From: Kofleriaceae bacterium
Lineage (GTDB): Bacteria > Myxococcota_A > Polyangia > Haliangiales > Haliangiaceae
Direction of reading: 5' to 3'
NCBI GenBank assembly: GCA_018057825.1
Contig: JAGPCY010000011.1
Coordinates: forward strand, 1-64,000
DNA length: 64,000 bases
The stretch's first letter is position 1. Each line of letters starts with the position of its first letter. A program made the translations under genes and the position numbers. The notes under the pieces were generated by a model. The model saw only the letters and a program-made list of their open reading frames with translations, was not told the origin of the DNA and did not search any database. This document shows, one piece after another, positions 27,090 to 34,562 of the stretch.

Positions 27090-28784
27090 GTGATGCTCCA
27101 GTTCAGTCACGATCCCGACGTCGCCGAACACCAGATGAACGCCATCATCTTCTACCTGACGGCGTTCGGGTACATCGACGGCGACTTCGACCAGACCGAG
27201 AAGACCTTCGTCAAGATCCACATCCGACAGCTCGTGTCGGCGCGGGCCCGGGCCTCGATGCCCGACGCGACGCCGGCCCAGCGCGCCGAGGTCACCAACC
27301 GCTTCGTCGCGCACTTCCACGAGGTCTTCGAGCAGATCGACGCCCAGATCCGGGCGCTGTTCGACGAGGCGGTCGCCGACGCCGAGCGCCCCGAGGAGTT
27401 CGTCTACGCCAAGCTCAAGCTGCGCTGCTTCGAGATCTGGAGCGGCTTCGACCCGGCCAACCGCGGCGAGCTGTTGGCCACCGTCGATGAGCTGATCTAC
27501 GCCGATGGCTCGGTCCATCCGGCCGAGGCCCGCTTCCGCGAGGAGCTCGAGGCCCTGCTGCACGCGCCGGTCAAGGTCGACGCCGGCGCCGCCGAGCCCA
27601 TCGAGGGCCCGCTGGTCGAGATCACGGCGCCGTCGCGGGTCCACCCGCGGGCCGACGATCACCCGTTCTTCCAGCGCTTCGAGCAGCACTACTCGGCCGA
27701 CCCCGACACCCTGCGGCGCCAGGCCGAGGCCGACCTCAAGCTGATGCGCACCGTCGAGGCCAAGCTGGCGGCCCAGCGCGCGGCCGGCGCCGGCAAGCTG
27801 GCCGGCAAGCAGACCGTCGCCGAGCTGGCCGGTCAGGCCCCGTTCCTCGACGGCCACACCTACGTCCACCCGGTCGGCGCCGGCGAGAGCTACGAGCTGA
27901 CCGTGCTCGGCGACCTCCACGGCTGCTACTCGTGCCTGAAGGGCGCGCTCATGCAGTCGGACTTCTTCGCCAAGGTCGACGCGTGGAAGAAGGACCCGCG
28001 GCGGCCCAACCCCAAGCTGGTCCTCCTCGGCGACTACATCGACCGCGGCCGGTTCTCGTACAACGGCATCCTGCGCACGGTCATGCAGATGTTCGCGGCC
28101 GCGCCCGACCACGTCTACATGCTGCGCGGCAACCACGAGTACTACATCGAGTACAAGGGCCGCATCTACGGCGGGGTCAAGCCGGCCGAGGCTATCAACA
28201 CCCTGGTCGGCTACATGCCGGGCGAGATGTTCGAGGCCTACATGCAGTTCTTCGAGCAGCTCCCCAACGTGCTCCTGTTCGACCGCACGATGTTCGTCCA
28301 CGCCGGCATCCCGCGCGACCGCGACGTGGACGATCGCTTCACCGACCTTTCGGCGCTCAACGACGCCGATCTGCGCTTCCAGATGTTGTGGAGCGATCCG
28401 TCGAGCGCCGACTACATCCCCGACGAGCTGCAGGCCGAGAACGCCCGCTTCCCGTTCGGACGCCTGCAGTTCGAGAAGTTCATGAAGCGGATCGGCTGCA
28501 CGATGCTGGTGCGCGGCCACGAGAAGATCGACGAGGGCTTCCGCGAGGTCTACCCCGGCAACCCGACGACCCTGCTCAACCTGTTCTCGGCCGGCGGCGC
28601 CGACAACGACGATCTGCCCGAGCAGTCGAGCTACCGCTCGGTCACCCCGATGGCGTGTACGATCCACGTCGGCCCCGGCACGGCGCGGGTCGTGCCGTGG
28701 GAGATCGACTACCGGCGGTGGAACGATCCGGCCCGCAACCGGTTCTTCGCGACCGAGCCGGAGATCATGCACAAGATTGGTTGA
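27090..28784 (+). CDS. TerB-like domain fused to PPP-family protein phosphatase
   Basis: 564 aa. The N-terminal ~160 residues are TerB-like: AIIFYLTAFGYIDGDFDQTEKTF and later ATVDELIYADGSVHPAEARFREELE, the paired acidic-helix pattern of tellurite-resistance TerB. A helical linker (~180-255) leads to the calcineurin-like core: GDLHG (~274), GDYIDRG (~314), RGNHEYY (~346), FVHAGIPRD and RGHEKIDEGF. All dinuclear-metal ligands of the PPP Ser/Thr phosphatases are present. It is probably cytoplasmic and may oppose the local Ser/Thr kinases, which is inference. The start (GTG then ATG) has no clear upstream signal. Confidence 0.9.
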   Translation: MMLQFSHDPDVAEHQMNAIIFYLTAFGYIDGDFDQTEKTFVKIHIRQLVSARARASMPDATPAQRAEVTNRFVAHFHEVFEQIDAQIRALFDEAVADAERPEEFVYAKLKLRCFEIWSGFDPANRGELLATVDELIYADGSVHPAEARFREELEALLHAPVKVDAGAAEPIEGPLVEITAPSRVHPRADDHPFFQRFEQHYSADPDTLRRQAEADLKLMRTVEAKLAAQRAAGAGKLAGKQTVAELAGQAPFLDGHTYVHPVGAGESYELTVLGDLHGCYSCLKGALMQSDFFAKVDAWKKDPRRPNPKLVLLGDYIDRGRFSYNGILRTVMQMFAAAPDHVYMLRGNHEYYIEYKGRIYGGVKPAEAINTLVGYMPGEMFEAYMQFFEQLPNVLLFDRTMFVHAGIPRDRDVDDRFTDLSALNDADLRFQMLWSDPSSADYIPDELQAENARFPFGRLQFEKFMKRIGCTMLVRGHEKIDEGFREVYPGNPTTLLNLFSAGGADNDDLPEQSSYRSVTPMACTIHVGPGTARVVPWEIDYRRWNDPARNRFFATEPEIMHKIG

Positions 28785-28805
28785 GGTTTTTTCGCAAAAA
28801 ACCTC
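28783..28805 (+). terminator. Hairpin terminator overlapping the phosphatase stop codon
   Basis: Perfect 10-bp stem GAGGTTTTTT/AAAAAACCTC with loop CGC. The stem begins inside the TGA stop (28782-28784). A second hairpin, CCCCGGC/GCCGGGG with loop ATTC, follows directly. On either strand the first stem supplies a U-rich arm, so it may work in both directions. Confidence 0.65.
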
Positions 28806-28950
28806 CCCCGGCATTCGCCGGGGCCCCCTCCAAAAACGATCCGACCTGACCTCGGGCCCCGCAAGCGCGTGCGGGCGATCGCGATGGGATGTTGCCACCG
28901 ACGTTCATCGGGGACTGAGGGACGCGGAGCGCGAGTTCGCGGGGGACCCC

Positions 28951-29088
<138 letters not shown>

Positions 29089-29092
29089 TAGT

Positions 29093-29557
29093 TTAGGCTT
29101 CGCGCTTGATGAGGAAGTGGGCGTGGGCGGCGGCGACGAGCTGGCTGCGGCTCTCTTGCCAGGCCTCGACGCGGACGGCGGCGACCCGGCGGCCGAGTCG
29201 GGTCACGACGCCGATCGCGCTGGTGTCGCGGGGGCCGGCGGACCGCAGGTAGTCGACGGTGATGGTGATGGTCTTGGGCAGGACCGCGGTCTCGGCTGCC
29301 CACAGGAGCGAGAACACCGCGGCCGACTCGAGGAGCGCGCCCAGGGTGCCGCCGTGGAGCGCCGGCAGCGCCGGGTTGCCGATCAGGTGCGGCGCGTAGC
29401 GCATCGTCGTGACGAGCTCGCCGTCGACGAGCGCGGCGTCGAGGCCGAGGAACTGCGCGTACGGAACCGCGGCCAGCAGGCGCCCGGGGTCGCCGGCGGC
29501 CCGCGCGGCGGCGATGTGCGAGAACACCGTCGAGCTGGGGCGCGCGTCGGCGGTCAC
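29093..29557 (-). CDS. PaaI-type hotdog thioesterase (second of a tandem pair)
   Basis: 154 aa from a GTG that overlaps the upstream stop (GTGA). Hotdog-fold marks: LHGGTLGALLESAAVFSLLW (helix with HGG), ITITVDYLRSAGPRDTSAIGVVTRLGRRVAAVRVEAWQ. Members hydrolyse acyl-CoA thioesters. It is distantly related to the adjacent upstream paralogue and may form a heteromer with it. Substrate unknown. Confidence 0.85.
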   Translation of the reverse strand: MTADARPSSTVFSHIAAARAAGDPGRLLAAVPYAQFLGLDAALVDGELVTTMRYAPHLIGNPALPALHGGTLGALLESAAVFSLLWAAETAVLPKTITITVDYLRSAGPRDTSAIGVVTRLGRRVAAVRVEAWQESRSQLVAAAHAHFLIKREA

Positions 29558-30039
29558 GCGCCACCACCTCGAGGCGCGACGGTGCCGAGCTTGGTCGCGA
29601 TCATGAACGTGCCCGCCGCGGTCGCGATCGGCGCGCCGCCGTCGGCGTGGTCGGCCACCGCGCGCACGAACGCGACGTGCTTGCTCATGTGGTGACAGGT
29701 GGCCTCGGCCCAGACGTCCTTGCCGGGCTCGGCCGGCCGCAGGTAGTCGATGCGCAGATCGAGGGTGGCGATCGGCTGGAGCTGCGGCAAGGCGGCGAAC
29801 ACCGCGGCACCGCAACACGCGTCGAGGAGCGCGGTGATCGCGCCGCCGTGCAGGACCCCGGTCTCGGGGTTGCCGACCAGCTTGGCGGCGTAGGGCAGGC
29901 GAAACCGCGCGGTGCGATCGGCCAGGCCTTCGACGACCAGGCCCAGCGCGTGGTTGTGCGGCACGTTGTCGACGAACGCGCGGGCCAGGGCCAGGCGGCG
30001 GTCGCGTCGCCGCGTCGCCGCGTCGGCGTCGTCGGTCAT
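29554..30039 (-). CDS. PaaI-type hotdog thioesterase (first of a tandem pair)
   Basis: 161 aa. VLHGGAITALLDACCGAAVFA, ATLDLRIDYLRPAEPGKDVWAEATCHHMSKHVAFVRAVA and TAAGTFMIA fit the acyl-CoA thioesterase PaaI/YbdB group. The ATG overlaps the stop of the sulfatase gene (ATGA) and the stop overlaps the next GTG, so the three genes form a tightly coupled leftward operon. Confidence 0.87.
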   Translation of the reverse strand: MTDDADAATRRRDRRLALARAFVDNVPHNHALGLVVEGLADRTARFRLPYAAKLVGNPETGVLHGGAITALLDACCGAAVFAALPQLQPIATLDLRIDYLRPAEPGKDVWAEATCHHMSKHVAFVRAVADHADGGAPIATAAGTFMIATKLGTVAPRGGGA

Positions 30040-32168
30040 CGCCCGGACGATACCGCCAGCGGGTTGCCGGGCGCCAGGTTGGTCAGGTCACCCCAGGTCG
30101 CGGCGTGCCAGCGCGTGCGGTGAGCCAAGAACAGCCCGGCGCCATCGCGGAGGTAGCGCAGCGCCACCGCCGCGTCGCCGGCGCGATCGCGCTCGGAGTC
30201 GGGATCGGCGACCACGTCGTAGAGGTGCTGCGTGCCGTCGTAGTCGACGACCAGATGCCAGCGCCCGGCGCGCAGGCCGTAGCTCTTGCCGTACTCGCTG
30301 GCGACCACTCGCGGCCAGGCCACCGCGGCCCGCGCCAGCGGCAAGAGGCTCTGGCCCATCATCCGCGGGTCGGGCGGCACGCCCGCCAGCTCGAGGAGCG
30401 TCGGCGCGACGTCGAGGTTCGAGGTCGGCACAGTCACCCGCGCCGCCGGCGCGCCGCCGAGGATGATGAGCGGCGTGGCGACCAGCTCGCGGTGCAGGCC
30501 ATAGGCGTGACCGGCTCGGCCGCCGCGCTCGCCCAGGCCTTCGCCGTGATCCGAGGCCAGGACGATCGCGGTCGCGTCGAGGACGCCGGCGGCGCGCAGG
30601 CCGTCCTCGAGCGCGCCGTAGCACGCGTCGAACCGCGTGACCTCGCCGTCGTACAGCGCGCGCAGGCGGTGCCAGTCGTCATCGGTGAGCTTCATCGAGC
30701 GCAGCCGCCCGAGGTGGGCGCCGGTGACGCGCTTGGCGAAGGGCTTGGGCCACGGCCCCGGCCAGTACGCCTCGGTGATGCCGTCGTGGAAGCGGTAGGC
30801 GACGTGGGGTTCGATCGGCAGGAGCGACACGAACGCCCGCTGCCCGGCGGCCTCGGCGGCGCGCACCGCGGCGAGACCTGCCTCGATGATCGGCGCGCAG
30901 TCCTTGCCGTGGGCGTAGTACGGCGTGGTGAACGACTGCCAGCGGCCGACCTTCTTGAACCGGCTCATCGCGAAGTCGTTGTTGCCGGCGTAGGTCGCGA
31001 CGAAGCCGGCGCCGGCCAGGAGCGCCGACACGATCGGGGTGTCGGCGCCGAGGGTGCCGTCGTCGCCGGTGATGCCGTGGACCCGCGGGATCTGGCCGGT
31101 GTGCAAGGTGGCGTGGGACGGCGGCGACGACGGCGCCATCGACTGGTGGCGGAGGAACACCGCGCCGCGGGCGGCGGCGGCGGTCAGGCGCGGCGTGGTC
31201 ACCCGGGTCGGCCCGTAGGCGGCGAGGCGATCGGCGCGCAGGGTGTCGACCACCATCAGGATCAGGTGGCGCGGCGGCGGCGGCGCGGCGGCCGGCGGCG
31301 GCGGCGCGATCACGCCCAGGGCGAGGTCGTCCCAGCGGGCGCATCCGTCGACGGCGGCCAGCTCCAGGCGGACCACGTGGTCGGCCTCGACCAGCACCGG
31401 GCGCGGCATCGCCAACCCGGCCGCCGGGCCGCGGTACAGCTCGCGCGCGGCGCCGCCCTCGTCGACGGTGCGGACCACGACCTCGCCGGGGACGGCGGGC
31501 GCCCCGGCCAGGTGAGCGCCGGCCGGCAGCTCGGCGTAGAGCGCCACCTGGCGCCAGGTCCCGGCCTCGGCGCAGGCCGGGCCGTCGCTGGTCGCCAGCT
31601 CGATCGAGCGCCAGCGCACGTCGCGGCCCTCGACGGTCAGGGTGTGCTCGCCGGGCGCCAGGCCGGTCGGCACGGTCACGGTCGCGCGGTCGCCGTCGAC
31701 CACCGGCGCCGGCAGCGGTCGGCCGTCGAGGCGGAGGCGGGCCCGCGCCAGGTTGTCGCCGCGCACGATCGCGGTCACCGGGCCAGCGCCGTCGCCGGCG
31801 GTCCACGGGAAGGTCAGGGTCGCCGGACCGCGGGCGGTGCGGTACGCCCCGGCGCCGTCGCCGCGCACCGCGCTCCACGGCGAGCGGTAGCTCTGGTCGT
31901 ATTTGCGCAGGCCCTCGTCGGCGACGGTCAAGACCAGGCCGCGGTCGTAGACGTGCCAGCGAGCGCGGTTGGCGGCCAGGTCGAGGCGCGGGGTTGCCGC
32001 CAGGGTCGGCGGTGGTCCCGCCGGCGCGGCGGGCGCGGGCGCCGCGGTGGTCGGCGCGGGCGCGGTGGCCGAGGGCGACTCGGCCTTGGCCACCGGCGGT
32101 GGCGTGGCGCCGTGGCTGCCGCAGGCGGCGACCAGCGCGACGAGCGAGAGAGGACAGACGCGGGCCAT
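30036..32168 (-). CDS. Sulfatase-superfamily lipoprotein
   Basis: 710 aa. Lipoprotein signal ending LVAAC (Cys16), Ala/Pro tether, and a beta-rich N-terminal half (~50-310) of no known family. The alkaline phosphatase/sulfatase fold follows: LILMVVDTLRADRLAAYG (metal Asp), MAPSSPPSHATLHTG near 345 (nucleophile region), LPIEPHVAYRF and VLASDHGEGLGERGG (metal Asp-His). The nucleophile signature reads S-x-P-S-H rather than the classic C/S-x-P-S-R, so it could be a Ser-type sulfatase, a phosphonate hydrolase or a phosphoglycerol-transferase relative. The ATG at 32168 was chosen for the lipobox; the open frame extends far upstream but is not coding there. Confidence 0.88.
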   Translation of the reverse strand: MARVCPLSLVALVAACGSHGATPPPVAKAESPSATAPAPTTAAPAPAAPAGPPPTLAATPRLDLAANRARWHVYDRGLVLTVADEGLRKYDQSYRSPWSAVRGDGAGAYRTARGPATLTFPWTAGDGAGPVTAIVRGDNLARARLRLDGRPLPAPVVDGDRATVTVPTGLAPGEHTLTVEGRDVRWRSIELATSDGPACAEAGTWRQVALYAELPAGAHLAGAPAVPGEVVVRTVDEGGAARELYRGPAAGLAMPRPVLVEADHVVRLELAAVDGCARWDDLALGVIAPPPPAAAPPPPRHLILMVVDTLRADRLAAYGPTRVTTPRLTAAAARGAVFLRHQSMAPSSPPSHATLHTGQIPRVHGITGDDGTLGADTPIVSALLAGAGFVATYAGNNDFAMSRFKKVGRWQSFTTPYYAHGKDCAPIIEAGLAAVRAAEAAGQRAFVSLLPIEPHVAYRFHDGITEAYWPGPWPKPFAKRVTGAHLGRLRSMKLTDDDWHRLRALYDGEVTRFDACYGALEDGLRAAGVLDATAIVLASDHGEGLGERGGRAGHAYGLHRELVATPLIILGGAPAARVTVPTSNLDVAPTLLELAGVPPDPRMMGQSLLPLARAAVAWPRVVASEYGKSYGLRAGRWHLVVDYDGTQHLYDVVADPDSERDRAGDAAVALRYLRDGAGLFLAHRTRWHAATWGDLTNLAPGNPLAVSSGR

Positions 32169-32245
32169 CCTCGGGTGGTGCCACGGGCCACCGACCCGCG
32201 CATCTTTTCGGTCAGCCGCGCCGCAGCCGGCGCCGCGGCCGCGGG

Positions 32246-33088
32246 CTATTCGGCCCGGTAGTCGACCAGGTCCATGCGGATGTCGCCGTAGTCGGTGTGC
32301 GCGACCAGCCGCACCGGCACGCGATCGGCGTCGTCGCTGACCCACAGCGAGAACTTGCGGCGATCGGACTCGGGATCCTCGGTGCCGTCGCGCAGGAGCC
32401 GCACCCCGGAGCCATCGAACCGCACGGTGGCGAACTCGCCGAGGGCGGTCATCACCGGCTCGCGCTTGCCGACCGTGAGCTGGACCCGCCACACCGTGCG
32501 CGAGCGCATGACGTCGAGGTCGACGGTGGCGCCGGTCGGCGCGTCCCAGCCGCGCAGGAACACCAGCATCGATGGCACGTCGTAGGGGTGGCCGCGCACG
32601 ATCTGCTGCTCGGCGATCGGCTGGCCGTCGCGGACGACGTTGACGTCGAACCGATCGGGCGCGAACCGCACCTCGGTGTCCTCGAGGGCGTCGCTCTTGG
32701 CCGACGCCATCTCGTGGGCGCGGAACGCGATCGGCCGACCGGTCGTGGGATCGATCCACGATTGCAGCGTGTCGTCGACCTTGTGGAACAGGGTCAGGAG
32801 CGGCGAGCTGACCGCGTGGGTCTCGACCGGGATGGTCGGCGCGCCGTCGAGCATGGTCGCGGCGCCGATGCTGACGGTGAACTCGGCGACGTCGAGGCCG
32901 AGCAGGCTGATCTTGTAGATCATCTGCTCGCCGGGACGAGCCACCACCGCGGCCGGGGCCGGGGCGTCGGTCGGCGAGCCGGGCCCGGTCGGATCGCTCG
33001 GGCCGGGCCCGGTCGGGGGCGTCGGGCCGGTCGACGCGGCGGTGCCACAGGCGGCGGCGAGGGCGAGGACGAGGGACAGGCGGACCAC
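32246..33088 (-). CDS. DUF3108 lipoprotein
   Basis: 280 aa. GTG start; signal with LAAAC followed by a Gly/Pro/Thr linker. The DUF3108 beta-barrel-like domain runs from ~70: GEQMIYKISLLGLDVAEFTVSIG, FHKVDDTLQSWID, AHEMASAKSDALEDTEVRF, and the closing LWVSDDADRVPVRLVAHTDYGDIRMDLVDY. DUF3108 proteins are periplasmic or outer-membrane and have no firmly assigned reaction. TAGGCT lies exactly six bases before the GTG. Confidence 0.9.
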   Translation of the reverse strand: MVRLSLVLALAAACGTAASTGPTPPTGPGPSDPTGPGSPTDAPAPAAVVARPGEQMIYKISLLGLDVAEFTVSIGAATMLDGAPTIPVETHAVSSPLLTLFHKVDDTLQSWIDPTTGRPIAFRAHEMASAKSDALEDTEVRFAPDRFDVNVVRDGQPIAEQQIVRGHPYDVPSMLVFLRGWDAPTGATVDLDVMRSRTVWRVQLTVGKREPVMTALGEFATVRFDGSGVRLLRDGTEDPESDRRKFSLWVSDDADRVPVRLVAHTDYGDIRMDLVDYRAE

Positions 33089-33094
33089 GGCGCG

Positions 33095-33100
33095 AGCCTA
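33095..33100 (-). promoter_or_regulatory. -10-like TAGGCT, leaderless geometry
   Basis: GGTAGGCT ends six bases before the GTG at 33088. Confidence 0.45.
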
Positions 33101-33238
33101 CCACCGCGGCCGGCCGCCCCGAGCGCTGTCGTCGGCGGGAATAGCCGGGCGCAGCGCGCCGGTTGTGCGCAGATCGGGGGACCGATCGCGGGGCCGGTCG
33201 CCGACGTCGGGCCGCGCACGCCGTCGTCGAGGTTCGCC

Positions 33239-33266
33239 TCGACAAGTGCAACGACATGTGTAGTAT
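33239..33266 (+). promoter_or_regulatory. Strong promoter giving a leaderless mRNA
   Basis: TCGACA (33239-33244), 16-bp spacer, TGTG then TAGTAT (33261-33266). Six bases separate the -10 from the ATG at 33273, so the predicted start site is the A of the start codon. Best-matched of the set. Confidence 0.65.
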
Positions 33267-33272
33267 CCCGTC

Positions 33273-34124
33273 ATGCGCAAGGTCCTCCTCTCCTTCACCG
33301 CCGCCGCGTTGCTCGTCGGCTGCCAGCAAGATGACAAGAAGCCCGCGGCCACCGCGGCGCCCGGCGGCTCGACGGGCTCGGTGCCGACCGACGTCGAGGG
33401 CCGCCTGGCGCGCCTCGAGAAGAAGCTCGACAAGATCACCGGCTTCCTCAAGCAGGCCGTGCCGCCCGAGCTCGACACCAACCAGACCTACGCGGTCCCG
33501 GTCGAGCCCGGCGACCCGGTGATCGGTCCGGCCGACGCCAAGGTGACGATCGTCGAGGCCTACGAGTTCCTGTGCCCGTACTGCGCGATGATGGCGCCGA
33601 CGATGGAGCAGGTGATGGCGGCCTACCCGAAGGACGTCCGCATCGTGCCCAAGTACATGCTGATCCACGGCGCCCCGGCCGCGCCGTCGGGCCTGGCGAT
33701 GTGCGCCGCCGGCAAGCAGGGCAAGGCCGCCGAGATGCAGAAGGCGCTGTGGGACTCGATCTTCCCCAACCCCCAGGGCGGCGCGGCTCGCGACAAGGCC
33801 ACCGTCGAGGGCGTGGTCGCCACCGCCGGCACCCTCGGCCTCGACACGACCAAGTTCAAGGCCGACCTCGAGGGGCCCGAGTGCCAGAACTGGCTGCAGC
33901 AGAGCGGCAAGACGCTGCAGAAGTTCGGCGTCAGCGGCACGCCGTCGTTCTTCATCAACGGCAAGCCGGCCCAGGCCCGCGACCTGGCGTCGTTCAAGGC
34001 GCTGATCGACGCCGAGCTGAAGGCGGTCGACGCCAGCGGCCTCAAGGCCGCCGACTACTACGAGAAGGCGGTCGTGGCCAAGGGCCAGCCCAAGGCCGTC
34101 ATGATCTCGCCGTTCGACGAGTGA
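33273..34124 (+). CDS. DsbA-like thioredoxin-fold lipoprotein
   Basis: 283 aa. Lipobox LLVGC (Cys17), a short coiled segment (VEGRLARLEKKLDKITGFLKQ), then a DsbA/DsbG-type domain: EAYEFLCPYCAMMAPTMEQV with the redox pair Cys101-Cys104 and, after a helical insertion, FGVSGTPSFFINGKP with the cis-Pro. Two more Cys (in LAMCAAG and GPECQNW) may form a structural bond. It probably acts in periplasmic disulfide exchange, tethered to a membrane. It precedes the metal-efflux operon by 53 bp but is separated from it by a promoter. Confidence 0.92.
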   Translation: MRKVLLSFTAAALLVGCQQDDKKPAATAAPGGSTGSVPTDVEGRLARLEKKLDKITGFLKQAVPPELDTNQTYAVPVEPGDPVIGPADAKVTIVEAYEFLCPYCAMMAPTMEQVMAAYPKDVRIVPKYMLIHGAPAAPSGLAMCAAGKQGKAAEMQKALWDSIFPNPQGGAARDKATVEGVVATAGTLGLDTTKFKADLEGPECQNWLQQSGKTLQKFGVSGTPSFFINGKPAQARDLASFKALIDAELKAVDASGLKAADYYEKAVVAKGQPKAVMISPFDE

Positions 34125-34137
34125 GCGCGGGACCGGC

Positions 34138-34157
34138 GCTTGGCACTGAGGCCAAGC
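34138..34157. promoter_or_regulatory. Candidate operator dyad over the efflux-operon promoter
   Basis: GCTTGGC-N6-GCCAAGC, a perfect 7-bp dyad that includes the -35 hexamer of the next promoter. The placement suits a metal-responsive repressor of the ArsR or CsoR type. No regulator gene lies within the operon. Confidence 0.4.
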
Positions 34158-34168
34158 CGCCGTATCGT
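34140..34168 (+). promoter_or_regulatory. Promoter of the metal-efflux operon
   Basis: TTGGCA (34140-34145), 17-bp spacer, TATCGT (34163-34168). The predicted start is about 3 nt before the ATG at 34178. Confidence 0.6.
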
Positions 34169-34177
34169 TAATCGCCG

Positions 34178-34498
34178 ATGCGCCGCTCGCTGCTCGCTCT
34201 CTTGATCGTGTTGGCCACCGTGCCGACCATCGAGGTGCTCGAGCAGGCGGCGCACCTGATCGAGCACGGGGTCGGGGACGACGATCACGACCTCGGGCAC
34301 CACGATCACGACGACGACGGCGCCAACGGTTGCGCCGAGCTGTCGCGCATCTACGGCGCCGCGCAAGCGGTTCCCAGCGCCCGAGCGGCGACGCTCCACG
34401 GCCAGGCCCGGGTCGCTCATCTGGTGACGCATCGCCCGGTCGATCCGTGGCGCGATCGCGGCTCCGGGCCTCCACCGTACCGACCTCCGATCGGCTGA
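34178..34498 (+). CDS. Small His/Asp-rich protein heading the metal-efflux operon
   Basis: 106 aa. A hydrophobic N terminus (LLALLIVLATVPTIEVLEQ) is followed by LIEHGVGDDDHDLGHHDHDDDGANGC, which has many His and Asp and one Cys. The C-terminal part is basic and Pro-rich. It resembles small His-rich proteins found before CzcCBA-type operons. A periplasmic metal-binding or metal-sensing role is likely but inferred. The promoter and operator candidates lie directly upstream. Confidence 0.75.
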   Translation: MRRSLLALLIVLATVPTIEVLEQAAHLIEHGVGDDDHDLGHHDHDDDGANGCAELSRIYGAAQAVPSARAATLHGQARVAHLVTHRPVDPWRDRGSGPPPYRPPIG

Positions 34499-34562
34499 CG
34501 CGCTTCGCTCGCGTCCCGGCCGGCCCATCTGGGTCGGCGCGTTCGTCCGTTCCGGAGGAGCC

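Noticed and set aside
30040-30052. TATCGT box seven bases before the first thioesterase ATG as a separate promoter
   Set aside because: It lies inside the sulfatase coding sequence and the genes overlap by ATGA. Possible, but translation coupling explains expression without it.
30036-34475. 1479-codon leftward open frame
   Set aside because: It joins the real sulfatase lipoprotein (start 32168) to non-coding translation of the DUF3108, DsbA and operon-start region, where other frames carry clear genes.
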